Part shown: piece after piece, positions 6,491 to 14,122 of the stretch
How positions within the stretch are numbered: position 1 is the stretch's first letter
Layout: each line of letters opens with the position of its first letter
Source: Candidatus Eisenbergiella stercorigallinarum
Lineage (GTDB): Bacteria; Bacillota; Clostridia; Lachnospirales; Lachnospiraceae
Length of the DNA: 17,100 nt
Direction of reading: 5' to 3'
Assembly (NCBI GenBank): GCA_019120525.1
Contig: DWUW01000371.1
Location: 1-17,100 of the forward strand
Made by a program: the position numbers and the translations under genes
Notes under the pieces: model-generated
The model's database searches: none
The model's input: the letters and a program-made list of their open reading frames with translations, nothing else
Told to the model about the DNA's origin: nothing

Positions 6491-7695
6491 GCAGTATGCG
6501 TCGCTATCACGGGAAAAAGGATAAGATTGTTCTGTATATGCATGCCGGAAGCGGGAACCATGGCTGTGAAGCTATTGTCAATACGGTGATCAGGATGCTT
6601 CCCAGACCAGCCATTGTAATGACGAACAGCCTGGCGGAGGATGAGGCCTATTCGCTGAAGGGGATGGCTATGCTCATTGAGGAACGAAAGGTGAGGAAAA
6701 AACTCCTTGTCCATGCCTGGTATTATCTGAAGGAGCGTGTCCTGCACGATCCGGAAGCGGGAATGCGTTACCGGTTCCATGAGGTCTGCGGCAGGAATCT
6801 GCGGCAGATGAACATTTCGATTGGCGGGGACAACTATTGTTACGCGGAACTTGTGAAGGAACTGAAGTATGCAAACCGCCTTTTCTCCGGACAGGGGGCC
6901 ATGACCGTACTGCTTGGCTGTTCCATTGAACCGGAGCTTTTGTCCGATCCCGATATGATCGAGGATATGCGGCGTTATACCTGTATCATTGCCAGAGAAT
7001 CCCTTACCTGGCAGGCGCTCTGCCAGGCCGGGCTGAAGGAGAAAAGCTACCTGGTCCCTGATCCGGCATTCCTGCTTTTTTCCCGGAAACTTCCTGTCCC
7101 GAAAGGTTTTCAGGAAGGGAATATGGTAGGGCTGAATGTGAGCCCCATGGTAGTGGAGCGGGAAAGCAGCCCGGGAATTACCATGGCAAATTACAGGAAG
7201 CTGATTCGCCATATTCTGGAAGAAACGGACATGGGCGTGGCTTTGATCCCCCATGTGGTCTGGAAGACCAGCGATGACCGGACAGTGCTCAGGGCGCTTT
7301 TCAGAGAATTTCAGAGTACCGGCCGGGTAGTGATGATCGAGGACGCAGACTGTGAAGCCCTGAAAGGATATATATCACGCTGCCGCCTTTTTATCGGAGC
7401 GAGAACCCATTCTACCATAGCGGCTTATTCTTCCCTGGTTCCCACTCTGGTGCTGGGCTATTCGGTCAAGGCAAGAGGGATCGCCCTGGATCTGTTTGGG
7501 ACCTGGGAAAACTATGTGCTTCCCGTACAGTCCCTGCAGCGCGAGGAGGAGCTGGCGGAACGCTTTGAATGGCTGCGGAAGGAAGAGGGGCGGATCAAAA
7601 AAAGGCTGGAAGCAGTCATGCCGGCTTATCTTGAGCGGGCAAGGCAGACCGGGAGGATGCTGGAGCGCCTTCTGGAAGGCAGATCCCCCATGTAA
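6487..7695 (+). CDS. Polysaccharide pyruvyl transferase family protein
   Basis: A 402-residue member of the polysaccharide pyruvyl transferase family (CsaB/WcaK-like), which puts a ketal-linked pyruvate from phosphoenolpyruvate on a sugar of a surface polymer. Visible landmarks are GSGNHGCEAI (21-30), IGGDNYCYA (112-120), SGQGAMTVLLG (134-144), ARESLTWQAL (169-178), PDPAFLL (191-197) and the C-terminal GARTHSTIAAYS (304-315) with GYSVKARG (324-331), which corresponds to the conserved His-containing motif of the family. No signal peptide is seen, so it acts in the cytoplasm. GGAGG (6479-6483) lies only a few bases upstream of ATG 6487; ATG 6496 is an alternative start three codons in. The ATGA overlap couples it to the upstream GT2. 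Pyruvylation would add negative charge to the glycan. From here on codon use looks less GC-rich. Confidence 0.88.
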   Translation: MSSMRRYHGKKDKIVLYMHAGSGNHGCEAIVNTVIRMLPRPAIVMTNSLAEDEAYSLKGMAMLIEERKVRKKLLVHAWYYLKERVLHDPEAGMRYRFHEVCGRNLRQMNISIGGDNYCYAELVKELKYANRLFSGQGAMTVLLGCSIEPELLSDPDMIEDMRRYTCIIARESLTWQALCQAGLKEKSYLVPDPAFLLFSRKLPVPKGFQEGNMVGLNVSPMVVERESSPGITMANYRKLIRHILEETDMGVALIPHVVWKTSDDRTVLRALFREFQSTGRVVMIEDADCEALKGYISRCRLFIGARTHSTIAAYSSLVPTLVLGYSVKARGIALDLFGTWENYVLPVQSLQREEELAERFEWLRKEEGRIKKRLEAVMPAYLERARQTGRMLERLLEGRSPM

Positions 7696-7719
7696 GGAAA
7701 AGAGAAAGGCTTTAAAAAG

Positions 7720-8808
7720 ATGGAAGGATTACAGGAGCTTCTGCAGAGAACGGAAACCATACAGAAGGTCAACGCCCTGCAGGAACAGGCAGGCAGGCTG
7801 TTGTTTTCCTGGCCTGCCCTTACGGGAAAGGACAGAATGAAGCGGGCAGTAAGAAGGTATCTGCTGCGCCGGGAACTTCCGCCGGTGGATCATTATTCCT
7901 GGCCAAACGCCCTGCTTGCAGCGGGACTTTCCCAGATGCAGAGAAGCGTACGCGACAACAGAAGTGAAGAAGTGCTCATCCGGTATTATGATCGGTGGAT
8001 AAAAAAGGGGATGCCTCTTTATTATGTGGATAACGTGACAAACGGAACGATCCTTCTGGATCTGTATGAAAATACCGGGGAGAAAAAATATCTGGAAGCG
8101 GCAGGAAAGCTTGCAAGCTTCCTGAAGGAGCATAGGAAGGACGAACGGGGAGACCTGCTTTATCGGATCAGGGATGAGGCGGATATCTATGCGGATACGG
8201 TAGGCATGGTCAGTCCGTTTCTGTGCAGATATGGGATTTCGCGGGGAGAGAGCATCTTTGTGAAGATGGGAGTGATGCAGATCGTCCATTTTCTGGATGG
8301 GGGAATGGATGAGAAAAGCGGGCTTCCCTACCATGGTTTCAACAGCCGTACAGGTGTGAAATACGGATGTGTCGGCTGGGGAAGGGCTGTGGGGTGGCTT
8401 ATGCTGGGAATGGCGGAAAGCCTTTCCGTGCTTCCGGAGAAGACGCCGCAGTTTCTGTTCATTCAGGGACATCTGCAGAACATGGTCCGCCGGATAGTGG
8501 ATTTTCAGCGGCCTGACGGGAGCTTTTCCTGGCTTCTTCCCGCTTTTGATGGGCCGGCGGATACTTCCGCTACGGCTATGATCGCCTGCGCCATGCTGGC
8601 CGCTATCCGCAGGGGATGTCTGGAAGAGGATTGGACGCAGCAGATAGGTATGGCAGCAGAATTTCTCCTTTCCTGTGTGAAAAACGGAAGAGTAGATCAG
8701 TGTTCTGCGGAATGCAGCGGTTTCGCGGAGTATCCGCAGCGTTACGGAAGCTATCCCTGGGGAGATGGCATGACGTTGAAGCTGTTCGGTATGATGGAGG
8801 AAGTATGA
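7720..8808 (+). CDS. GH88/GH105-like glycoside hydrolase, cytoplasmic
   Basis: A 362-residue protein with the alpha-helical barrel pattern of the Glycosyl_Hydr_88 family (unsaturated glucuronyl and rhamnogalacturonyl hydrolases such as YteR). Supporting sites are VDNVTNG (103-109), IYADTVGM (156-163) with D159 at the place of the catalytic Asp, GLPYHGF (201-207) with H205, GWGRAVGW (219-226) giving the W-x-R-x3-W pattern, and DTSATAM (281-287). Known members remove unsaturated uronic acid residues by hydrating the double bond. No signal peptide is present, so it is predicted cytoplasmic, like YteR. The start at 7720 follows AAAGG at 7705-7709. Its stop overlaps the next gene's start as ATGA. 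A hydrolase between synthesis genes is unexpected: it might proofread or recycle intermediates, or have lost hydrolytic activity. The family is likely, the role open. Confidence 0.78.
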   Translation: MEGLQELLQRTETIQKVNALQEQAGRLLFSWPALTGKDRMKRAVRRYLLRRELPPVDHYSWPNALLAAGLSQMQRSVRDNRSEEVLIRYYDRWIKKGMPLYYVDNVTNGTILLDLYENTGEKKYLEAAGKLASFLKEHRKDERGDLLYRIRDEADIYADTVGMVSPFLCRYGISRGESIFVKMGVMQIVHFLDGGMDEKSGLPYHGFNSRTGVKYGCVGWGRAVGWLMLGMAESLSVLPEKTPQFLFIQGHLQNMVRRIVDFQRPDGSFSWLLPAFDGPADTSATAMIACAMLAAIRRGCLEEDWTQQIGMAAEFLLSCVKNGRVDQCSAECSGFAEYPQRYGSYPWGDGMTLKLFGMMEEV

Positions 8809-9974
8809 ACAGGCTGATTTTGTATGATACCTGTAATTTCCGGGATTATCCGGTAGGCGGGCAGGTGACCAGCATCAGGAATTTTCTGCGTTTTTTAGCA
8901 GAGACATACCCGGAACATTGTAAAGATGTATTGCTTGCGGGCGTATCCTGCGATCCGTCTGAGGTGGGACGCGTGTCGCGGATCGAAACGGCGGGCGGAC
9001 AATTTTCTTTCCTGGCCGTGGTACAGGCGGAGACGGATCTTGGGAATGTGAGGAAATCTCTTCGGCTGGAATATATGAAGGGTCTTTGGAAATACCGCAG
9101 GCTGATCGCGCCGGGAAAGGAAGATGTGAATTATATTCATACACCGGAAGCCTTTGCCGCTGTCCGTATGATGCGCCCCGGGGCCGTCTGTTATGTGTTT
9201 TCCCATGGAACCTATCTGAATATGTACAGGCGGGTGCGTTTTTTTAAAAAAGCGCCGCCGGTCCGTTGGCTGTTTCAGTGCTTTCTTATGCGGGTGATCC
9301 GGAAAAGCACGGCGGTCTTTGCGCTTGACCGGGAGACCCTGGAGGATTATGCTGCCTATAATCCCAGGGTTATCCATGTGGGGAATTCCATTGTCTGCCA
9401 TCCATGGAAGGCGCGTACGGCTCCGAAGGAACCGTTCCGTCTGCTCTATGCGGGACGTCTGTCCGCGGTGAAAAATGTAGGCCCGATGATAGAGGCGGCC
9501 AAAAGCTGGGAAAAGGATTGTATACTGGATATTCTGGGAGATGGAGAGGAAAGACGGGCGCTGGAGGAAAAAGCCCGGGGAAGCGTCAGGATCCGATTCC
9601 ATGGTGCCCTTACGCCGGAAGAGGTAGAAAAAGCCATGTGGGAATCGGATATCCTGGTGATGAATTCCACCTTTGAGGGGATTCCGATGATCATTCTGGA
9701 GGCCATCAGCACAGGCCTTCCTGTAGTTACCACGGATGTCGGAGGCATAAAAGAAGTCCTTACCTATGGCCTGGACAGCGAGGTGACGGATGGAAGCGCG
9801 CAGGGAATCCGGAATGCCGCGGAACGGATCCTTTCGGATTACATCCGCTACAGCAGGCAGGCTTATGAGAAATCCCTGCAGTTTGATTACAGGAAGGTGA
9901 ACCGGAAGGTATTTTCCGTGCTCAATGAAAGCCTGCATTGGACGGAGGCCGCTCCGGGAAAGGAGCCTGGATGA
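8805..9974 (+). CDS. Glycosyltransferase family 4 protein
   Basis: A 389-residue GT-B transferase. N-terminal features include VGGQVTSIRNFLRF (17-30) and FSHGTYLNMYRR (132-143). The donor domain has LLYAGRLSAVKN (213-224), ILGDGEER (243-250), FEGIPMIILEA (290-300) with the glutamate pair of GT4 enzymes, and TTDVGGIKEVL (309-319). ATG 8805 is chosen because it overlaps the previous stop (ATGA), has GGAGG just upstream, and starts the fold; the frame is open further up to 8616 within the hydrolase gene. It is predicted to be cytoplasmic and to extend the lipid-linked repeat unit. The sugar cannot be assigned. The stop overlaps the following acyltransferase start as ATGA, indicating coupled expression of the two. 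Confidence 0.9.
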   Translation: MNRLILYDTCNFRDYPVGGQVTSIRNFLRFLAETYPEHCKDVLLAGVSCDPSEVGRVSRIETAGGQFSFLAVVQAETDLGNVRKSLRLEYMKGLWKYRRLIAPGKEDVNYIHTPEAFAAVRMMRPGAVCYVFSHGTYLNMYRRVRFFKKAPPVRWLFQCFLMRVIRKSTAVFALDRETLEDYAAYNPRVIHVGNSIVCHPWKARTAPKEPFRLLYAGRLSAVKNVGPMIEAAKSWEKDCILDILGDGEERRALEEKARGSVRIRFHGALTPEEVEKAMWESDILVMNSTFEGIPMIILEAISTGLPVVTTDVGGIKEVLTYGLDSEVTDGSAQGIRNAAERILSDYIRYSRQAYEKSLQFDYRKVNRKVFSVLNESLHWTEAAPGKEPG

Positions 9975-10534
9975 TATGCGATAAGAAAGACCTGAAGGAA
10001 TATCTGTCCTGCGAACGGACCCTGTACTTTGAAAAAGGCCGGTCAGCCTGCTTTAAGGCATGGCTCCTTGGTTCCAAAATGTATCGTATCTGGCAGTTCT
10101 TGCGGACACTCCGCCTTGCGGAATATCATAAGAACCAGAGCGGCCTGTGGCATCATGCTGCTTTCGCCTGGTATCATCGCAGAAAATATGCGTTGGGTAT
10201 CCGTCTGGGTTTTGAAATCCCGGAAAACTGCTTCGCGAAAGGACTGATGATTTATCATATCGCGCCGATCGTAGTCAATGAAGATGCCAGGATCGGGGAA
10301 AACTGCCGGATCACAGGAAATTGCTGTATTGGAAACACAGGGGCGGATACCCCAAGCCCTGTATTAGGCAGCGATGTAACGCTGGGCTGGGGCTGCAGCG
10401 TTATCGGAGATATCAGGATCGCTGACGGCGCGGTCATAGGCGCCGGATGCGTGGTAGTAAAAAATGTGGAACAAAAAGGCGCTCATGTAGCGGGCGTCCC
10501 CGGTCATGTGCTTTCCGCAAAAAGAAGAAGCTGA
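9971..10534 (+). CDS. Serine acetyltransferase-like O-acyltransferase (left-handed beta-helix)
   Basis: A 187-residue protein of the hexapeptide-repeat acyltransferase type, related to serine acetyltransferase (CysE) and to sugar O-acetyltransferases of capsule loci. Residues 1-80 form a helical N-terminal part. From about 91 the sequence falls into hexapeptide turns: GLMIYHIAPIVVNEDARIG (91-109) with H96 as the likely catalytic base, then NCRITGNCCIG, DVTLGWGCSVIGDIRIADGAVIGAGCVVV and a closing VAGVPGHVL (173-181). ATG 9971 is preceded by AGGAG at 9961-9965 and overlaps the previous stop. Its position between glycosyltransferases suggests it acetylates a sugar of the glycan using acetyl-CoA, rather than serine for cysteine synthesis. 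That choice rests on context; trimeric state is by family analogy. Confidence 0.83.
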   Translation: MICDKKDLKEYLSCERTLYFEKGRSACFKAWLLGSKMYRIWQFLRTLRLAEYHKNQSGLWHHAAFAWYHRRKYALGIRLGFEIPENCFAKGLMIYHIAPIVVNEDARIGENCRITGNCCIGNTGADTPSPVLGSDVTLGWGCSVIGDIRIADGAVIGAGCVVVKNVEQKGAHVAGVPGHVLSAKRRS

Positions 10535-10548
10535 GGGAAGGCACCCCT

Positions 10549-10574
10549 GCCAGCCGGAGGAGGAAGCGGCTGGC
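10549..10574 (+). promoter_or_regulatory. Intergenic inverted repeat upstream of a GT2 gene
   Basis: GCCAGCCG (10549-10556) and CGGCTGGC (10567-10574) are exact reverse complements around a purine-only loop (GAGGAGGAAG) that itself looks like a ribosome site. There is no following T-run, so it is not an intrinsic terminator. It lies in the 65-base gap, the largest between genes in the window, and could stabilise or tune the transcript at this junction. Confidence 0.4.
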
Positions 10575-10599
10575 TGCTGCGCCGGAGAAGGGAAGGAAT

Positions 10600-11619
10600 A
10601 TGTTTCAGAAAAAGGTCAGCGTGATCGTGCCGGTTTATAACGCGCAGGATTACCTGGTGCGCTGTGTGGAAAGTATCCGGAACCAAACATATCAGAATCT
10701 GGAGATCCTGCTGGTGGATGATGGGGCGCGGGATGACAGCCCTTTCCTGTGCGACGCGTACGCCGGAAAGGACGCGCGTATCCGGGTGCTCCATAAGGAA
10801 AACGGCGGCCTGGTGTCTGCCTGGACAGCGGGGGTAAAGGCGGCTTCCGGAGACTATTTCCTTTTTGTTGACAGTGACGACTGGATCGATGCCTGCATGG
10901 TAGAGGGGCTGGCCGGGAAAGCGGCGGAGAAACCGGGAGAGATGATCTGCTGCAACTTTGTGATCGAGCGTCCTGACGGCGCGCAGTTCTGCCGCCATGA
11001 ACTGGAGCCGGGGATCTATACAGGGGAGAACCTGCGGACAGTCAAGGAAAATCTGCTGGGGAATGAAAGAAGGACGGTATCCATGTCCCGCTGCATGAAA
11101 CTTTTTTCAAGAGAGCTGATCGTGGAAAACCTTCGTTTCTGCGATCCTCAGATCCGCATGGGAGAAGATGTGAACATCGTTCTTCCCGCTCTTTGCGACT
11201 GCAGCCGGCTGGTGATTTTGGAGGATGCTTTCTGGTATCACTACTTTTACAACCCGGCTTCTATGGTCCATAAATATGACGCGGGGATGACACAGGGGAT
11301 CCGGGCGCTGATCAGGGCGATCGGCCGCGTGTTTTCAGAAAAAGATATCCGCGGCGGAAGGCAGCAGGGAGAAAAGGAAGCCGTCTATCTCACGCTGCTC
11401 GCTGTAAAGAATGAACTGCGGGGAGGTCGGCCCGGTTATGCGGGAAGGATCCGGGAACTTTGCAGGGAGCGGAAAATGCAGGAACAGATGGCCCGATATG
11501 CCATTTGTCCGAAGGATCGGGCCAATCGGCTGTTGGCATGGGTGGCATCCAGGCCGGACAGGCTGAGAACCGCTGTAGGGAAGGCGGCGTTTTGGTTCTA
11601 TGATAGGCGAATGGGTTGA
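10600..11619 (+). CDS. Glycosyltransferase family 2 protein
   Basis: A 339-residue GT-A transferase. KVSVIVPVYNAQDYL (5-19) opens the fold; DDGARD (40-45) stands where DDGSTD is usual, KENGGLVSAW (66-75) follows, DSDDW (91-95) is the DXD-type metal site and GED (188-190) the second conserved acidic site. ATG 10600 is preceded by AAGGGAAGGA and the fold starts at once; the frame is open up to 10447 inside the acyltransferase gene but that part is not GT2-like. It has 25 bases identical to the GT2 at 5360 around the first motif, suggesting the two are paralogues, but it lacks the charged insert of that gene. Predicted cytoplasmic, adding one sugar to a lipid-linked intermediate; the substrate is unknown. 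Confidence 0.9.
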   Translation: MFQKKVSVIVPVYNAQDYLVRCVESIRNQTYQNLEILLVDDGARDDSPFLCDAYAGKDARIRVLHKENGGLVSAWTAGVKAASGDYFLFVDSDDWIDACMVEGLAGKAAEKPGEMICCNFVIERPDGAQFCRHELEPGIYTGENLRTVKENLLGNERRTVSMSRCMKLFSRELIVENLRFCDPQIRMGEDVNIVLPALCDCSRLVILEDAFWYHYFYNPASMVHKYDAGMTQGIRALIRAIGRVFSEKDIRGGRQQGEKEAVYLTLLAVKNELRGGRPGYAGRIRELCRERKMQEQMARYAICPKDRANRLLAWVASRPDRLRTAVGKAAFWFYDRRMG

Positions 11620-11643
11620 TTTAATCGGAAAAGAGAGAAAAGT

Positions 11644-12552
11644 ATGATCATAATCAAAGTTATGGGCGGCCTGGGAAACCAGATGCAGCAGTATGCATTA
11701 TATGAAAAATTCTGCTTCCTGGGAAAAGAGGCGCGTCTGGATCTTTCCTGGTTTGAGGATGCCGCAATGCAGGAAAAGGTATTCGCAAAGCGCGGCCTGG
11801 AGCTTCTGCAGTTTGAAAACCTTCATTTTGAGAAGGCTTCCGGAAGCGAGCGCGCGGCCCTTCTTGGAACCGGCGGCCTTTCCGGATTCCTGGGAAAGGT
11901 AAAAAGGAAGCTGAATCCCGCGGCGGATCCTCATTTTTTTGAAACGGATATGTATCATCCGGAAATTTTTACCTTCACGGACAAATATCTGGAAGGCCAT
12001 TGGGCCTGTGAGAAGTACTACCATGATATCATGCCCCTGCTGCGGGAAAAGATCCGTTTTCCGCAGAGCAGGAACCCGCAGAATATCGATATGGCGGAAC
12101 GGATGGAAAAGGAAAATTCCGTCAGCGTCCACATCCGAAGAGGCGATTATCTGGATCCGGAAAACGCGGGCATGTTCGGGGGGATCTGCACCGACGCCTA
12201 CTATGCCGCGGCGATGGACTATGTGCGGGAATGTCTGCCAGGCGCGCATTTTTACCTTTTTTCGGATGATACGGCCTATCTGAAGGAGCATTTTCAGGGA
12301 TCGGAATATACGGTCGTGGACTGGAACCGGGGAGCGGACAGCTTCTATGACTGCCAGCTGATGAGCCGCTGTCGGGCCAATATCTGCGCCAACAGCACCT
12401 TCAGCTTCTGGGGAGCCAGGCTGAACGGCAGAAAGGACCGGCTGGCCATCCGTCCGGCAAAGCACAAGAACAGCCAGACGATCGATCCGGAGCGGATGCA
12501 TGAGCTCTGGGAGGGCTGGGTTCTGATTGATGAGAAGGGGAGGGTGCTGTAG
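11644..12552 (+). CDS. Glycosyltransferase family 11 (alpha-1,2-fucosyltransferase-like)
   Basis: A 302-residue protein with the GT11 signature set: the N-terminal MGGLGNQMQQYAL (7-19), HIRRGDY (163-169, the GDP-fucose binding site), FSDD (206-209) and NSTFSFWGA (250-258). Characterised bacterial members such as Helicobacter FutC and E. coli WbwK transfer fucose from GDP-fucose in alpha-1,2 linkage to galactose. The length matches the family. GAGAG upstream of ATG 11644 serves as ribosome site after a 24-base gap. No genes for GDP-fucose synthesis are in the window, so the donor must come from elsewhere if this is a true fucosyltransferase; some GT11 proteins may use other deoxysugars. It is the last clear glycan-building transferase before the CotH/VTC set. 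Confidence 0.92.
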   Translation: MIIIKVMGGLGNQMQQYALYEKFCFLGKEARLDLSWFEDAAMQEKVFAKRGLELLQFENLHFEKASGSERAALLGTGGLSGFLGKVKRKLNPAADPHFFETDMYHPEIFTFTDKYLEGHWACEKYYHDIMPLLREKIRFPQSRNPQNIDMAERMEKENSVSVHIRRGDYLDPENAGMFGGICTDAYYAAAMDYVRECLPGAHFYLFSDDTAYLKEHFQGSEYTVVDWNRGADSFYDCQLMSRCRANICANSTFSFWGARLNGRKDRLAIRPAKHKNSQTIDPERMHELWEGWVLIDEKGRVL

Positions 12553-12580
12553 GAAATGAGGAAGAGCCAGGAGGAAAAGG

Positions 12581-14122
12581 ATGTACGGACTGCGTAGGAT
12601 TCTTCTGATCGGGAGCGTGCTGCTGTTTTGTATCTGTACGCCGGTATTTCTGAAGATGGAGAAGGATGGGGAAAAGGAAGAGAGGAACCTTTCCGGCCAG
12701 GAGGGCGGGGAAAAGGATCGAAGGCTTCTTTCAGACAGGATCCCGTCACTTTTCATAACGACGAAAAGCGGTTCCCTGTCATATGTGGAATCAGATAAGG
12801 AGAATTCCGAAAGCGGATACATGACGATTATTTCTGAAGAAGGGGACATGGTATACTCCGGACAGCTGGAAAGGATAAAGGGGAGGGGAAACACCTCCTG
12901 GGACGCCCCCAAAAAATCTTACAGCCTGAAACTATCTTCCCAGGCTTCCCTTCTGGGAATGGAGGCGGCGGAAAACTGGATCCTTACGGCAAATTATTAT
13001 GATGGGGCTTATATTCGGAACGCGCTGGGCTCCTGGCTGGCTGACCAGGCGGGGCTGGCCTGGGCGGTTGACAGCCGCTTTGCCGATCTGTATGTGAATG
13101 AAGAATACCGGGGGATTTACCAGATTATGGAAAGGATAGAGCTGAAGGAGGGAAGGATCGACGCGGCGGGAGGATGGCTTCTGGAAATGGATTATCCGGA
13201 GCGGGCCGTATATGAAGATAATGTCCTTTACCTGGAAAACGGGCAGCCTGTCGTTATCCATGAGCCTGCAAACATATCAGATGCGCAGACAGAAGAGCTG
13301 GCAGCCTGGTTTGATGAAATGAAAAAGGCGCTCTATGCGGACGATTACGTAAATCCTGATACAGGGAAAGGGATATTTGAATATCTGGATCTGGAATCCT
13401 TTGCCGGAAAATATCTGCTGGAAGAAGTTCTTTTGAACATGGATATGGGAATGACAAGCCATTATATGTATTTGGACCAAAACGGGAAGCTGTATGAAGG
13501 CCCGCTGTGGGATCTGGATAACGCGCTGGGCCGTGGAAATTATGAGGAACAGGAATTGCTTCTGCTTCAGGGGGATCCGGCGCGAAATCAGATGCTGAGA
13601 TGGTATATCCGTCTATGCGCGAATGATGTTTTTTACGAAAAGGTGTTGGAGACATGGGAAGAGAGGGTCTATCCTGTGCTTCCCAGGCTGGAAGAGGAGG
13701 CCGGCCAGATGCTGGAGCCGTTAAGGGAGTCCATACAGGCGGATCAGGAGCGCTGGCCGGGAAGCCATAGCATGACCATGACGGAGACGGATCTGGATTA
13801 TAACGAATCTTACCTGAAGGCGTACATCGGCAGAAGGACAGAGGTCCTTCACAGGGCGTTTTCAGAAAACGCGCAGGAGACGGAAAAGCGGATCCGGGAG
13901 AGGGCGGCGCAGCTTCCGGAGGAGGCAGTGATCGAAACGTTATGGGAAGGGGAGGGACAGGCAGGAAGGGGAACGGATCCGGAAAACGGGGAAGAAACGG
14001 GACAGTCCGGCTTTAGAGATACGCTCCTTGCAGGTCACGGAATGATTTCTCTGCTGTTTCTTCTTCTGGCGCTTGCTGTTCTTATCGCGGCAGACAGACG
14101 GATGGGAGGAAGAAATGGCTGA
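12581..14122 (+). CDS. CotH kinase family protein, anchored at both ends
   Basis: A 513-residue protein of the CotH family, atypical kinase-fold proteins; Bacillus CotH phosphorylates spore coat proteins. A membrane helix lies at 6-24 and a second at 487-504, so most of the protein should be outside the cytoplasm. Core motifs are IKGRGNTSWDAPKKSYSLKL (99-118, ATP-site basic region), ENWILTANYYDGAYIRNALG (131-150), YVNEEYRGIYQIMERIEL (171-188) and GPLWDLDNALGRG (307-319) with D311 and D313 as the likely metal-binding acidic residues. Low-complexity acidic linkers follow the first helix (26-52) and precede the last (429-480). AGGAGG lies upstream of ATG 12581. The end overlaps the VTC gene by eight bases. 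There is no spore coat gene nearby, so a role in surface glycan or protein phosphorylation is more likely than coat assembly. Confidence 0.87.
   Translation: MYGLRRILLIGSVLLFCICTPVFLKMEKDGEKEERNLSGQEGGEKDRRLLSDRIPSLFITTKSGSLSYVESDKENSESGYMTIISEEGDMVYSGQLERIKGRGNTSWDAPKKSYSLKLSSQASLLGMEAAENWILTANYYDGAYIRNALGSWLADQAGLAWAVDSRFADLYVNEEYRGIYQIMERIELKEGRIDAAGGWLLEMDYPERAVYEDNVLYLENGQPVVIHEPANISDAQTEELAAWFDEMKKALYADDYVNPDTGKGIFEYLDLESFAGKYLLEEVLLNMDMGMTSHYMYLDQNGKLYEGPLWDLDNALGRGNYEEQELLLLQGDPARNQMLRWYIRLCANDVFYEKVLETWEERVYPVLPRLEEEAGQMLEPLRESIQADQERWPGSHSMTMTETDLDYNESYLKAYIGRRTEVLHRAFSENAQETEKRIRERAAQLPEEAVIETLWEGEGQAGRGTDPENGEETGQSGFRDTLLAGHGMISLLFLLLALAVLIAADRRMGGRNG

Noticed and set aside
9971..10534. 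Calling the acyltransferase cysE for cysteine synthesis
   Set aside because: Its sequence resembles serine acetyltransferase, but all neighbours are glycan genes with overlapping stops and starts, and no cysteine gene is nearby.
11698..12912. A 404-codon open frame on the minus strand
   Set aside because: It covers the GT11 gene and the beginning of CotH, both with clear motifs, and has no recognisable protein features.
12581..14122. Reading CotH as evidence of a spore coat operon
   Set aside because: No other coat or sporulation gene or sigma-factor-type promoter is visible, and the family is widespread next to VTC/DUF4956 outside sporulation loci.
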